A stretch of DNA of 64,000 bases from an uncultured Verrucomicrobia subdivision 3 bacterium (lineage in GTDB: Bacteria; Verrucomicrobiota; Verrucomicrobiia; Limisphaerales; UBA11358), in assembly GCA_903895255.1 (NCBI GenBank), contig CAITTG010000052.1, positions 1 to 64,000 on the forward strand. Direction: 5' to 3'. Below the pieces are notes generated by a model that worked only from the letters and a program-made list of their open reading frames with translations, did not search any database and was not told where the DNA came from. Shown here piece after piece: positions 7,551 through 17,295 of this stretch. Made by a program: the position numbers and the translations under genes. Numbering within the stretch: the first letter of the stretch is position 1; every line of letters starts with the position of its first letter.

Positions 7551-9293
7551 ATGAACAGTATTTTAGAAACCGATTTGGACCTGGAAAAACTTTTCCTGCC
7601 CTCCTGGGCCCAGGAACAACCGCCGACCAACCGCTTTGAGAAATATACCGGCACTGAAGGCGACCAGCCCGAGCGCCGGCGCGGCGGTTCGCGCGGTGAT
7701 TCCTTTGGTGGTGGCGGTGGCGGCGGCCGCCCCCGCACCGGTTCCGGTCCCCGTCCGGGCGGTCCCGGCGGCGGTGGCAGTGGTGGTGGCGCCCGCTTCG
7801 GCGGTGGCGGTGGTGATCGCCGCCAATCTGGACCCCGGCGCGATGACCGCGGCGGTGACCGTTTTCAACGCCCCGAACGTCCGCCCGCGCCCGCGCCCCT
7901 CGTGGAGCTCGCCGTCTCGATCGTTCCCGTTGAACACGGCGTGGAATCCCTCGCCCGCCAGATCCGCGTCACTGGCCGCGCCTATCCGCTCTTCCAGATC
8001 GCCCAACTAGTGCTCGACAAACCTGAGCGCTACAACGTGACCCTCGCCATTCGCAAGAATGCCGATGGCACCCCCAAGCAACCGCTCTTCTCCTGCGCCC
8101 TGGACGACACGCCCTGGCTCAGCGAGGACGAAGCCGTCGCGCACATCCTGAAAAACCATTTCGCCACATTCTACACCGCCGAACGCACCCCCACAGAACC
8201 GCCCAAGGGCGTTTACACGTTCGTGGCCCAATGCGGCGTCAGCGGCGTGATCCTCGGCCCGCCCAATCATCACGATTACCAGAACCAGCTCCACAAGCTG
8301 CACAACGAACGCTTTTCGCGCATGCCCTTCGAGGCCTTCAAAGCCCGCGTCAAAATCGTCCGCGAAGAAGCCGTCGTTAAGAAATGGGTGGAAGACCAGA
8401 GCTTCAAGACTGAATACGTCTGCCTCAACGTCCCCGAACCGCTCCGCCTCGGCTCGCTCGAGGATGTGGAAAAGCATTTCCGCGCCGTCCACAAGGACGC
8501 CATCGTCAAGGCCGTGGACACCTACACCATCGCCGGCGTGCCCAGCCGCACCCTCAAGAGCCATGAGTTGCAACGCCTGATCCGTGCCGAGTGGGAACAG
8601 CAAAAGCATTTCCCGCTCCCGCTGGCCACCAGCCTCAGCCGCTCCTTCGCGTCGCACGGCCTGCATTTCTTCAAGGTCAACAAAACCGTCACGCACGTCG
8701 CCGTCGCCCGGCCGCAATACTTGGATCTTGATGCCAGCCCGGTCTCCGAGAACATCAAGCGCATCGTTACCTACATCAACGAGCATCCGAAATGCTCCCG
8801 CCGCAAAATGGTGGAAGCCCTCGCCCCCGCGCCGAAGGTGACCGTGCTCGAAGTGGCCCCGGACGCCCCCAAGGCGCCGACGCCCGACCAGGCCGAGCCC
8901 ACGCCCGAGCAGACGGCTTTGATTGCCGATCTGCACTGGCTGGTCCACCAAGGCCATGTGCTCGAATTCGCCGACGGCAAGTTGGAAACCGCCAAGAAAC
9001 CGGCGCCCAAACCCGTCAAAGAACCCAAGGCGCAACCCAAGGCCGAAGCCGCCGCCGCTGCCCCCGCCGCTCCGGTGACCGAATCGGTAGCCGACATCAT
9101 CGCGGAAGCGACGGCCGCCCCGAAACCCGCCGAAGCCGCGCTCCCCGTGGCCGACGTGAGCGTCGCCCCCGACCTGGCCGACGAAGTTCCCGTCACCGTC
9201 CCCGAGGCGGTGGTGGCGGTCGAAACGCCCGTCACTCCGGCGGCCCCGGCGGAAGCCCCTAATCAAAATGTTTCCGTGCCGCCGGTTTCGTGA
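7551..9293 (+). CDS. Gly/Arg-rich N-terminal protein of unknown function, next to recA
   Basis: A 580-residue protein I cannot assign to a known family. Residues about 40-105 are a Gly/Arg/Arg-Gly-rich disordered stretch (RRGGSRGDSFGGGGGGG and similar) resembling RNA-binding RGG tails. Residues about 115-420 are a well-folded, non-repetitive region with no catalytic signature I recognise (for example EVLAVSIVP-like VELAVSIVPVEHG, then KNHFATFYTAE and QCGVSGVILGPPNHH). A second small folded segment (EQTALIADLHWLVHQGHV) at about 460-480 looks like a winged-helix-type end. The rest is an Ala/Pro/Lys-rich tail. It lies 22 bases after recA and 13 bases before an RNA helicase, suggesting a nucleic-acid role. 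Start ATG at 7551. Confidence 0.8.
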   Translation: MNSILETDLDLEKLFLPSWAQEQPPTNRFEKYTGTEGDQPERRRGGSRGDSFGGGGGGGRPRTGSGPRPGGPGGGGSGGGARFGGGGGDRRQSGPRRDDRGGDRFQRPERPPAPAPLVELAVSIVPVEHGVESLARQIRVTGRAYPLFQIAQLVLDKPERYNVTLAIRKNADGTPKQPLFSCALDDTPWLSEDEAVAHILKNHFATFYTAERTPTEPPKGVYTFVAQCGVSGVILGPPNHHDYQNQLHKLHNERFSRMPFEAFKARVKIVREEAVVKKWVEDQSFKTEYVCLNVPEPLRLGSLEDVEKHFRAVHKDAIVKAVDTYTIAGVPSRTLKSHELQRLIRAEWEQQKHFPLPLATSLSRSFASHGLHFFKVNKTVTHVAVARPQYLDLDASPVSENIKRIVTYINEHPKCSRRKMVEALAPAPKVTVLEVAPDAPKAPTPDQAEPTPEQTALIADLHWLVHQGHVLEFADGKLETAKKPAPKPVKEPKAQPKAEAAAAAPAAPVTESVADIIAEATAAPKPAEAALPVADVSVAPDLADEVPVTVPEAVVAVETPVTPAAPAEAPNQNVSVPPVS

Positions 9294-9305
9294 TAGTCTT
9301 TTGAA

Positions 9306-10544
9306 ATGAGTTTTACCGAGCTCGGCCTGGCCGAGAATATTCTGCAGGGCATCAAGGCGATGGGCTACATCGAACCGACGCCCATTCAACTGCGCGCCAT
9401 CCCCCTCGTGATGGCCGGCCGTGACGTCATCGGCAGCGCCCAAACCGGCACCGGCAAAACTGCCGCCTTTGGCCTGCCCATCCTCTCCCGCCTGGGCCAT
9501 CCCGCCCCCGGTCCCCGCGCCCTCATTCTCGAACCCACCCGCGAGCTCGCCGCCCAAGTCGAAACCGCCATGCGGGATTATGCCCGCTTTTCCAACTTGA
9601 AGATCACCGTGGTCTACGGCGGCGTGGGTTATGGCCGCCAAACCGATGAACTCAAGGCCGGCGCCGACATCGTGGTGGCCACCCCGGGCCGCCTGCTGGA
9701 CCATCTGGAAAAAGGCACCCTCCGACTCGACAAGGTGGAGTTCCTCGTGCTCGACGAGGCCGACCGCATGCTGGACATGGGCTTTCTGCCTGACGTCCGC
9801 CATCTCGTCGAAAAATGCCCGCGCCAGCGCCACACCGCCCTCTTCTCAGCCACCATTCCTCCCGCGATCGAAACGCTCATCAGTTGGGCCATGCACGATC
9901 CGGAGACCGTGGAAATCGGCGCGCGCCGCACCCCGGCCGAAACCGTCAAGCACGTCATCTACCCGGTTTCCGACACCCAAAAATCCGACCTCCTGCTCCG
10001 CCTGCTGGACGAGGTTAAATACGACTCCGTCATTGTTTTCTGCCGCACCAAGCACGGCGCCGACCGCATCGCGGGCCTTTTGAAGAAGAGCCAGCACGCC
10101 GTCTGCGTGCTGCACTCCAACCGCACCCAGAAGGAACGTGAACAAGCCTTACAAGGATTTCGCGACGGCCGGTTCGAGGTGCTCGTGGCCACGGACATCG
10201 CCGCGCGCGGCCTCGACATTGCCGACGTCAGCCACGTGGTGAATTACGATGTCCCCCAGCACCCGGAGGATTACATCCACCGCATCGGCCGCACCGGCCG
10301 GGCCGAGGCCAGCGGCGACGCCTTCACCATCATGACCGCCGAGGACGCCCCGCACGTCTTCGCCATCGAACGCTTCATCAACCAGAAAATCGCCCGCGTC
10401 AAGTTGGAAGGTTTCGACTACCGTTATACGGTGCTATTCGAGGAGGGCAAGCCCGGCCAGCCCAAGGGTGGGTTCCCCGGCAAGGCCCGCGGCGTGCGCG
10501 TTCACGGCGGCTACCACTTCGCCCCCGGCGGCCGGCGGCGTTAG
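9306..10544 (+). CDS. DEAD-box ATP-dependent RNA helicase (RhlE/SrmB-like)
   Basis: ATP-driven RNA unwinding, probably in ribosome assembly or mRNA decay. The 412-residue product carries the full motif set in order: Q motif around PTPIQLRAIP (residues 23-32), motif I AQTGTGKT, Ia PTRELAAQ, GG/TPGR, motif II DEAD (VLDEADRMLDMGF), III SAT, IV VIVFCRTK, V ATDIAARGLD and VI HRIGRTGR. The C-terminus is a short Gly/Arg-rich tail (GGFPGKARGVRVHGG), typical of RhlE-type enzymes. It starts 13 bases after the Gly/Arg-rich protein gene and may be co-transcribed with recA. Confidence 0.95.
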   Translation: MSFTELGLAENILQGIKAMGYIEPTPIQLRAIPLVMAGRDVIGSAQTGTGKTAAFGLPILSRLGHPAPGPRALILEPTRELAAQVETAMRDYARFSNLKITVVYGGVGYGRQTDELKAGADIVVATPGRLLDHLEKGTLRLDKVEFLVLDEADRMLDMGFLPDVRHLVEKCPRQRHTALFSATIPPAIETLISWAMHDPETVEIGARRTPAETVKHVIYPVSDTQKSDLLLRLLDEVKYDSVIVFCRTKHGADRIAGLLKKSQHAVCVLHSNRTQKEREQALQGFRDGRFEVLVATDIAARGLDIADVSHVVNYDVPQHPEDYIHRIGRTGRAEASGDAFTIMTAEDAPHVFAIERFINQKIARVKLEGFDYRYTVLFEEGKPGQPKGGFPGKARGVRVHGGYHFAPGGRRR

Positions 10545-10733
10545 ACCGTTTTTGAAATTTTCGGCGGCCGCAAAATCCCTCAGGGACGAAAAAGTTATGA
10601 GCCTGGGTGACGGGGGAAAACGAGCATCCGCAAAGGGAATTATTTGCGCAAAATCCCCAGCCTTTTCCTGGCAGGCTAAACTCAGATACAGCGGTAAAGA
10701 CACTTTTCTCCCGCGCGTTTCCGCCCGACCAAC

Positions 10734-12932
10734 TTAGGGCTGCCAGACTGCCCGGTAAAACCCGGGAATGGCTGGACCACTGATCTTGTTGGTGATCGTT
10801 AGAACATTTCCGGCCAGGGTGTTGGTCGAAACCGGATACCAGGCGAGGTTCAGGTTTCGGGTGGATTGAATGACGTACGGCACTCCCGGCTGGCCCCATA
10901 ATTGAAACACAAACTGCCCGGGCACTTGGGCCTTGGGCACGACCAGTTGGGGCGCGGAGGGACTGAGTGACAGCACCGTGGCGGAGTACGGTGGAAAGCT
11001 CAGATTGAAATTGGTTCCCATCCCGCTCAGCGTGTTCGTGGCAATGTCCGGCGAGCCAATCCCGGTTTCCGCCGCGTTGTCCTGCGGCATGCCGTAGGAA
11101 TACGCCACGCCCGTGGAACCCGGGACATACCCTCTGACCGTCAGGGCTGCGGTGAGATTGGTGGCCGCGCTTTTGTTAATCACCAGCAGGGTCAGGGCGC
11201 CATTGGCGCGCTGGACGGCATACGTGCCGAGCAGCGGGTAATCATTCGTCACGGTCACCGCGCGGTCGCCGCCTTGGGCAAAATGTGGCAGCAGTTTGGC
11301 GACATAATATGTTGGGTAACGGTTGGTGGGCGTTCCCAAATTATAGACGATGCCGCCATCATTAACCAGAAATCCACTGGCATTTGTCCGCCAGCCGTAG
11401 AGGGCGTTGTCGGAATTAGTGATGGCACCTCCTCCGTTGCGCATGTCCCACCACAACCGCGAATCAAACTCCGTCTGCATGATCTGACCCACATTGTCAG
11501 CATACATCAGCCCGCCCACCAGGCTGACGGACGTGCAGTTCCCCGCCGTGCCGGATTCCGTCGACTCCAGCGTGACATTCGTACCCGCGCTGCCGAGGTA
11601 ATCGGTGAGCATCTGGCGCAAGCTGGCCGCGTCCCCCGCCCAACTATTGAAATAGAGCAGGCCCGCAGTGTCGCCGTCACCGGGCGCATATTTGTGTTCG
11701 ATGAGAAAATCCGGGGTGATGCCGTTGCTGCGCATGTAGGTCAGCATGACCGGCGTCCAGCCGTTGTGCGTGACCCCCGTGCGCGGGTTGACCACTGGAT
11801 GATTGGTATAATTAGAAGTCCCATCTTCGGTAATATCCGCCACCGCGCCGACTTTGATGGTTGGGTCCACAGCTTTCATCTGGTGGTAGTAATCGGTGAA
11901 GCGCATGGCATAAGTCCACGGATCATGCGGCTGCCAAGGCGCGTTTGTATTGTTGTCCTCCTCCCAACTGCCGCCCACCTCATTGCCCACTTCCCAATAT
12001 TTGAACCCGCAGTGATTGGTGACATTGAACATTCGCACCCCATAGGCGGCCTCCCCCGCGTCGCTACTGCCGTAATTGACGATGATAAATGCCTGCGCGT
12101 GCGTGTTCGTGGCCAGGGCGATGAAGTCGGCGGAATACGAACCCCAACCCCGGTATTCATTCGTCCAATGATAACCATCCCCCCAACTGCCCCCCGGCCA
12201 GCGCAGGCACGGATTTCCCAAGTCATTCAAAATGCCGACGGAGGTCGGCGTATTTACGTTGCCGTCCCACGCGACTTGGTTGATGCCGAAGAGATTGGCC
12301 GGGACCGTGCGCACGGTGTTCGTGACGTTGACCCCCACCCTGACCACCGCCGGTGGCGGGTTGGCGGTGAGGGTTATATTGGCCAGATAAAAACTGGGCT
12401 GCGCGGAACCGCCATTCCAAATCTGCAAACCGCCCAAATTGGTGATGTTCGCCACTCCCAGCGAGGCCAGCGAACAGGTGAAGGGCTGCCACTGGTTGGT
12501 CGGAGCGGTGAGGCTCACCCGGGGGCCCCAAGTGGAGCCTTGGGCTGAAATGCCCACGTATTGTCCCCCGGTTGGGCCGCCGTTGATCCACAAGGTCAAA
12601 TTGGTGTAGAGGGAGGTGTTGATGGGATCATGCACCAACCACCACGCCTGATAACTGCCGGAGGCAGCGAACACCATGCAATTGGTCAACCCTGCCGGCC
12701 GGTTGTTGGTGGGCACAGCTGATGTGTTCGTCGCGTAGTGATTGACCCAGCCCCAATCCTGCCAGCCGTTGTTTAACATCTGGCTGTAAACGAGCAGGTA
12801 GTCATTGGTGGGCTCGGCGCTTGCCATGGAAGCAAGCCCGCTCCAAAGCAGCGCGGCGGCCAGCCCGCCGGCCCACCAACTCCGTATTATGCCCGGCCGG
12901 GAGGACAATTGAATAATTACCATTGGTTTCAT
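10734..12932 (-). CDS. secreted clan GH-A glycoside hydrolase (arabinofuranosidase/GH44-like)
   Basis: Exported polysaccharide-degrading enzyme of 732 residues from the ATG at 12932; ATGs at 12974 and 12923 are alternatives and there is no decisive ribosome site. A signal peptide ends near the ASMASA/E junction. Residues about 40-190 are a beta-rich, carbohydrate-binding-like region. The TIM barrel then begins at VPANLFGINQVAWDG and shows LRWPGGSWGDG and YWEVGNEVGGSW, whose Asn-Glu is the usual GH-A acid/base pair. ESTESG further on is a candidate nucleophile strand. A short C-terminal domain (QLVVPKAQVPGQF onward) ends the protein. The fold matches GH44/GH51-type enzymes; the exact family and substrate are not certain. 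The GH30 gene lies upstream on the same strand. Confidence 0.78.
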   Translation of the reverse strand: MKPMVIIQLSSRPGIIRSWWAGGLAAALLWSGLASMASAEPTNDYLLVYSQMLNNGWQDWGWVNHYATNTSAVPTNNRPAGLTNCMVFAASGSYQAWWLVHDPINTSLYTNLTLWINGGPTGGQYVGISAQGSTWGPRVSLTAPTNQWQPFTCSLASLGVANITNLGGLQIWNGGSAQPSFYLANITLTANPPPAVVRVGVNVTNTVRTVPANLFGINQVAWDGNVNTPTSVGILNDLGNPCLRWPGGSWGDGYHWTNEYRGWGSYSADFIALATNTHAQAFIIVNYGSSDAGEAAYGVRMFNVTNHCGFKYWEVGNEVGGSWEEDNNTNAPWQPHDPWTYAMRFTDYYHQMKAVDPTIKVGAVADITEDGTSNYTNHPVVNPRTGVTHNGWTPVMLTYMRSNGITPDFLIEHKYAPGDGDTAGLLYFNSWAGDAASLRQMLTDYLGSAGTNVTLESTESGTAGNCTSVSLVGGLMYADNVGQIMQTEFDSRLWWDMRNGGGAITNSDNALYGWRTNASGFLVNDGGIVYNLGTPTNRYPTYYVAKLLPHFAQGGDRAVTVTNDYPLLGTYAVQRANGALTLLVINKSAATNLTAALTVRGYVPGSTGVAYSYGMPQDNAAETGIGSPDIATNTLSGMGTNFNLSFPPYSATVLSLSPSAPQLVVPKAQVPGQFVFQLWGQPGVPYVIQSTRNLNLAWYPVSTNTLAGNVLTITNKISGPAIPGFYRAVWQP

Positions 12933-12998
12933 TATTATAATTACGTTGCCAACCTGCGCTTGGATGCCAGCCATGCATTTCCCACGCGGCTTACCGCT

Positions 12999-15900
12999 TT
13001 ATTGCCGCAGGCGATAGAAAACCGTGGGCAGGGTCGCATCCATGGCCACCACCCATTGATTAACGGCGGCGGAACCGGCGACATCCACCCACCCGTTCCC
13101 CAGCGCGATGCCGAGATCGTTGGTTTGCGCCTGCAAGGTCCAGCCCAGATGATCCACCGGCCAGGACAGGGTCAAGGTTGAGCCACTCACGCTGGCAAGC
13201 AGATTGGTCGGATTGGTGGCGGACGTGACCGTCAGCGTGCCGTTGACGAAACTAAAGCTGTAATTTGTGGCGGCCAGCGAGCCCACAGGGCACACGATGA
13301 CATAATTGCCGGGCGTGCTGGTTGCGGTGGCGCTGGTCATCAGAACGGGCGCGCCGGTCACTGCGGAGTTGAAGGTGTCCCCGTTCACAAATCCGCTGTA
13401 ACTGGCGGTGAGCACCGGATTGGGAGCGCCGTAGGGACGGTTCGTGCTGTTGGCGGTCACCGTCAGCACCGCCTTGTTGACGGTTACTTTCGCGAAATTG
13501 GTTGCCCGGCCCACCTCATTGGTCACCACCACGCGGTAATTGCCGCTGCCCGAAACCATCGGCAGGTTGGTCAGCATTTCATATACCGCACCCGGAATTG
13601 CATTCGTATGGTTGTCAAACCACTGCCAGGCCAGGGGGCCGGTGCCCGTTGTCACCGCCGTCAGCACCAATGGGCTGCCATAAGTAACGGTCGTAACCGA
13701 TGGCGCGACACTGACACCCGGGGTGGCCCCGACGACCAGGGTGCCGTTAACGGCTAGTTGGGAAGTATCCCAAGCCAGCCCCGTTCCCGGAGTGGTCGGT
13801 TTGATTGCCGTGAAGGCTCCGATGTAATGACTCGCCGTAAACAAGGCAAATGAATTGCCGGCGACCAGAGCGGGACCCGGGTTGCTTAGGGTCAGGGTGC
13901 CGCCATAAACCATCGTTCCCGTGAGCAAATGTGAACTCGCCCCGGTGCTGTTGAGCGTCAACACTGCATTGCCCGCCAAAGTCACCTGGTTGCTGACCGT
14001 CAGTGGAAGGGTCAGGGGCGACACATCCAGGGTTCCGACGCTGGTTACGGTGAGATTAGTGCTGGCCAGCTGCGCTCCGCCGGTCATGGTAAGCGTGCCG
14101 TTGCTCACCGTCGTGCCGGCCGTGAAGGAGTTCTCGCCCGACAAAACGAGATTGCCACCCCCTGACAGGACCAAGCCCCCCGGGCCGGCGATGGGATTGG
14201 CCACCGTCAGGGTGATCCCCGAGGCGAGGGCGAGCGTGGCGCCGTTGGTCGTGAGCGTCACCCCGCTATTACCGTTGGTCAAGGCCAAGCTGGCGGACGG
14301 GGCGAAAACACCTCCATCGAGCACGAATTGCGCAGGGTTAAAGCTGGCGGGATTGCCGCCCAAGTTGGTTTGGGAACCGGCGGTGAGGGTGACATTTTGG
14401 CTGATTATCAAGGGACCAGTAAAGGCCGTGGCATTGCCGCTGTAAGCAATGGTGCCAGGGCCGAAATTATTGGTGAGGGTGCCCGTGCCGCTCAGGATAT
14501 TGCTGAGCACCAGCGTGCGGGTTGTGTCCGAGCCAGCTTGGAATGCACAATTGCTGGCGATGACCAGACTCCCGGCGAGGACAAAAGTGGTGCCGCTCAC
14601 CGCCTCGTTGATCGAGCCCCCCGCGTTGGTGCCATTGAACAGGGTATAAACCGCCCCGCTGGCGCCTTTCAAATTTAGTGCGCCGCCGGGTTGAATGGTC
14701 AGCGCATCCCCGGCAAAAGCCGTGCTGCCCCCGTTTGCCGGGGTGCGCAGGGTGTAGGGTCCGGTGAAATAATTATAGTTGGCGGCGGGCCACTGCCCGC
14801 CCTGCCAGTTGGCTTGCGCCAGTCCCCCGCTGTCCGTCTGGGCGTCAAAACTGGAGTAGCCCAAGCCATCATTGGCGACCAGGGTGATACTGGGGGCGCT
14901 CTGCAGGGTAAGGGGGGCCACTGAACTGGTCGTACTGCCCAGATAATTGGTGACAATCACGCTGTAATTGCCCGCATTGGCGGGTGTGAGCCCGGTGAGC
15001 GTCAGCGTGGCATTGGTGGCAGCGGGCAAGAAGTTGGTGCCGTTAAAGAGCCATTGATAATACAGCGGCACGCCACCGGACGCGCTAGCCGCAAAGGTCG
15101 CGCTGCCACCGTAGGCAGCGGTTTGGCCGACCGGCTGCTGCGCGATGACCGGCACCGCGGGAGGGGCATAGGTAAACGTGACCACCGTGTAGGGCTGGAG
15201 GGAGTAATTAAAAACGCCGTTGGTTACCAAAACCGGACCTTGATTCGACAGTGACAGTGTGGCGGAGGTCACCCATTGGGTTAGGGCGCCGGTTGAAGGG
15301 AAATTGGTGAGAGTAAATGCCTGATTGACAGTGATGGCGTTGGGATTGGCGGCCACAATCACAAAGTTGGCGGAATTGGTATCTTTGTAAGCGGAGACCA
15401 GCGCGGCACTGGTGTTGGTCACGCCAAACCGGTAAAAATTGGGCCGCACAAACAGGCTGTAATTACCCATCACGTACAAGCGTCTGGCCGGATTGGCGGT
15501 GTTGTCCGCAATCGACCCGGTGCCGCTCCCAGTCAGCCACCAATAGTGGTACGCGCTGGCCTGGGCCACGGTCAAAAAAGCGTGCATTTCCTGTGCCAGT
15601 TCCAGTCCATTAGTGATGCTGTCATCCGTGCCCAGGTAATGCTCCGTTTCCCAGATCGTCTTGGGGCACGGCGTGCCAAACGCCGTCACGGCACCGACCC
15701 CGTTGTTGTAGTTGTGCGCGGCCAGAATGCCCACCAGGCTGGCGGTGTTGGTGTCACTCATGGTGTTGGTGGCCAGGTCCCATTTCCAGAATTCATCCTC
15801 CGGCAAAATGATCTTCGTGTTTGCGAAATTGCTCGCCACCAGCGCCGCTGCCAGCGCAGGCACATAGTCATGAATTTGCTGGGAGGTCCAGAGGCAGGAT

Positions 15901-17045
15901 TCGTAATCGATGGAGACATCCGGCTCGTTCTGCACCGACACGGCATAAAGATTAACTCCATAGGTATATTTCATCGCACCCACGTAGCTGGCCACCTCGC
16001 TGGCCAGGGCCTGATTGTTGGCCGGGGTGTCCACGTAGCTGCCGCCATTCACGGTATTGGTATTTTTGAAAATCACCGCCGGACTCCACGGCGTGCTCCA
16101 TACCCGGGCTCCCCGTGCCTGGGCGAGTTGGGCGATGGTGCCTTCGCCGTCATCAATCACGCCGCCGGGGGCGATGCGCGTGCGCAGGAAGGACAACCCC
16201 ACCCCTTTGTTGGTGGAGAACAACAAGTCCGCATCCGCGGTCGTCATGCCATTATACCACGCGCATGAGGCACCAAAGCCATCGATGCGCTGCTGCGTGT
16301 TGGTATAATTCAACACGGCCGTCCCTGTATTCGTGGCCACACCCACAAATTCAATATTGTCCACCCACAGCGTGCTGGGGCCGACCAGGCCCGCGCCCCA
16401 GATATGGATAAACATATTGGCAAGGTTGTAAAGATTGGCGTCCGTGCCGACGTTAAGGGGGATGCTCACATGCACCCAGTTGGTGTTGCTGGCCGCCACA
16501 GTGACACTGCCACCTGGCCAGTAATCCTGACCATAACTCGGCGTGCCCATGCCAAATTGCACGGTGCCAAAATTGCCACTGGTCGTGGCGGACCCGGCGG
16601 CAAAGCGGAGGTCGCATTGAAAATTTGTGTACAATACCCCATTCAAAGCCGGACTGATGCCATTGATGCCGTTCCAAACCGTGAACTGATCGGTGCTGAC
16701 CGGAAAATTGTTGGTGATTTTCAGTGAGCCCGAGTTCGGGTTGTTATTGGCATCGCTGGTGGGGTCCCAGGACAGCCCGCGAAACGCGCCGCCGAACCAG
16801 TTGGCCCAGACCTTCCCAATTTGCCCGGCGGCATAACTATTCGTGCCCGTGCCGGCGGGATTAAACGCATCAATCACATTGGTCACGGTTTGCGCCTCCA
16901 AGGCAGCTGCGGTCGGCAGTTGCGCCAGCAGCACCACGCCAAGGACGAGCGCAGGCACCCGAGTAAGCAGATTGGGTTGCGGGCTCATCGGAAAATTTAC
17001 CGGCCAGCGCGACAGCAAGCCACGGCACAGGGTTAAGATTCGCAT
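12999..17045 (-). CDS. secreted GH30-type glycosidase with Ig-like, autotransporter-type beta-repeat and MBG domains
   Basis: A 1348-residue exported enzyme. A signal peptide covers about residues 1-48, followed by a beta-rich CBM-like segment (50-235). A GH30 barrel runs from RIDGFGASCAWYNG (253) to about 620, with SVQNEPD (acid/base Glu374) and WETEH (465-469, nucleophile strand). This resembles glucuronoxylanase/endo-1,6-glucanase-type GH30 enzymes. Next come an Ig-like domain (QPVGQTAAYGGSATF), repeats with LVLSGGGNLVLSGENSF and GTTVSNGTLTM typical of autotransporter-associated beta-strand repeats, an Ig region, an MBG (YGAPNPVLTASYSGF) domain and a C-terminal segment ending FYRLRQ. It is probably surface-bound or secreted to act on a plant or microbial polysaccharide. 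Start ATG at 17045. Confidence 0.85.
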   Translation of the reverse strand: MRILTLCRGLLSRWPVNFPMSPQPNLLTRVPALVLGVVLLAQLPTAAALEAQTVTNVIDAFNPAGTGTNSYAAGQIGKVWANWFGGAFRGLSWDPTSDANNNPNSGSLKITNNFPVSTDQFTVWNGINGISPALNGVLYTNFQCDLRFAAGSATTSGNFGTVQFGMGTPSYGQDYWPGGSVTVAASNTNWVHVSIPLNVGTDANLYNLANMFIHIWGAGLVGPSTLWVDNIEFVGVATNTGTAVLNYTNTQQRIDGFGASCAWYNGMTTADADLLFSTNKGVGLSFLRTRIAPGGVIDDGEGTIAQLAQARGARVWSTPWSPAVIFKNTNTVNGGSYVDTPANNQALASEVASYVGAMKYTYGVNLYAVSVQNEPDVSIDYESCLWTSQQIHDYVPALAAALVASNFANTKIILPEDEFWKWDLATNTMSDTNTASLVGILAAHNYNNGVGAVTAFGTPCPKTIWETEHYLGTDDSITNGLELAQEMHAFLTVAQASAYHYWWLTGSGTGSIADNTANPARRLYVMGNYSLFVRPNFYRFGVTNTSAALVSAYKDTNSANFVIVAANPNAITVNQAFTLTNFPSTGALTQWVTSATLSLSNQGPVLVTNGVFNYSLQPYTVVTFTYAPPAVPVIAQQPVGQTAAYGGSATFAASASGGVPLYYQWLFNGTNFLPAATNATLTLTGLTPANAGNYSVIVTNYLGSTTSSVAPLTLQSAPSITLVANDGLGYSSFDAQTDSGGLAQANWQGGQWPAANYNYFTGPYTLRTPANGGSTAFAGDALTIQPGGALNLKGASGAVYTLFNGTNAGGSINEAVSGTTFVLAGSLVIASNCAFQAGSDTTRTLVLSNILSGTGTLTNNFGPGTIAYSGNATAFTGPLIISQNVTLTAGSQTNLGGNPASFNPAQFVLDGGVFAPSASLALTNGNSGVTLTTNGATLALASGITLTVANPIAGPGGLVLSGGGNLVLSGENSFTAGTTVSNGTLTMTGGAQLASTNLTVTSVGTLDVSPLTLPLTVSNQVTLAGNAVLTLNSTGASSHLLTGTMVYGGTLTLSNPGPALVAGNSFALFTASHYIGAFTAIKPTTPGTGLAWDTSQLAVNGTLVVGATPGVSVAPSVTTVTYGSPLVLTAVTTGTGPLAWQWFDNHTNAIPGAVYEMLTNLPMVSGSGNYRVVVTNEVGRATNFAKVTVNKAVLTVTANSTNRPYGAPNPVLTASYSGFVNGDTFNSAVTGAPVLMTSATATSTPGNYVIVCPVGSLAATNYSFSFVNGTLTVTSATNPTNLLASVSGSTLTLSWPVDHLGWTLQAQTNDLGIALGNGWVDVAGSAAVNQWVVAMDATLPTVFYRLRQ

Positions 17046-17069
17046 GGATAATAAGTTGTCTGTTACTAT

Positions 17070-17081
17070 CGCACGCGTGCG
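17070..17081. promoter_or_regulatory. 12-bp palindrome upstream of the GH30 gene (possible operator)
   Basis: CGCACGCGTGCG is a perfect palindrome 25 bases upstream of the GH30 start codon. Perfect 12-bp palindromes at this distance are typical of repressor operators, but no regulator is assigned. Confidence 0.35.
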
Positions 17082-17235
17082 CGGTATTACAAATACGACA
17101 TATGACGTATGAAACTCCGATCACCCTGCGCCGGCAAGCCTCCAAGGCTGCGAACCAGTCGCGAGGTCTGAATAGGTTTGGCGTCAATAAAACTAACTCT
17201 GGTCGAGAGTGAGCAGCCGGTTTGGACCCCAAATG

Positions 17236-17271
17236 AAAAGATCCACCCGGGGCCATGGCCCCGGGTGGATC
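17236..17271 (-). terminator. intrinsic terminator after the 1332-residue secreted protein
   Basis: A 32-bp perfect palindrome (17240-17271; half-site GATCCACCCGGGGCCA) forms a strong GC-rich stem. Read on the minus strand it is followed by TTTTCATTT. It lies 24 bases after the stop codon of the gene at 17296-21294. Confidence 0.88.
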
Positions 17272-17295
17272 GGCGCTTCAACAATAGGAAACTTA

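Noticed and set aside
8007..9833. 608-residue minus-strand ORF over the Gly/Arg-rich protein and helicase genes
   Set aside because: It is antisense to two clear genes (the helicase motifs are unmistakable), is His/Gly/Asp-rich and has no recognisable domain; long antisense frames are common in high-GC DNA.
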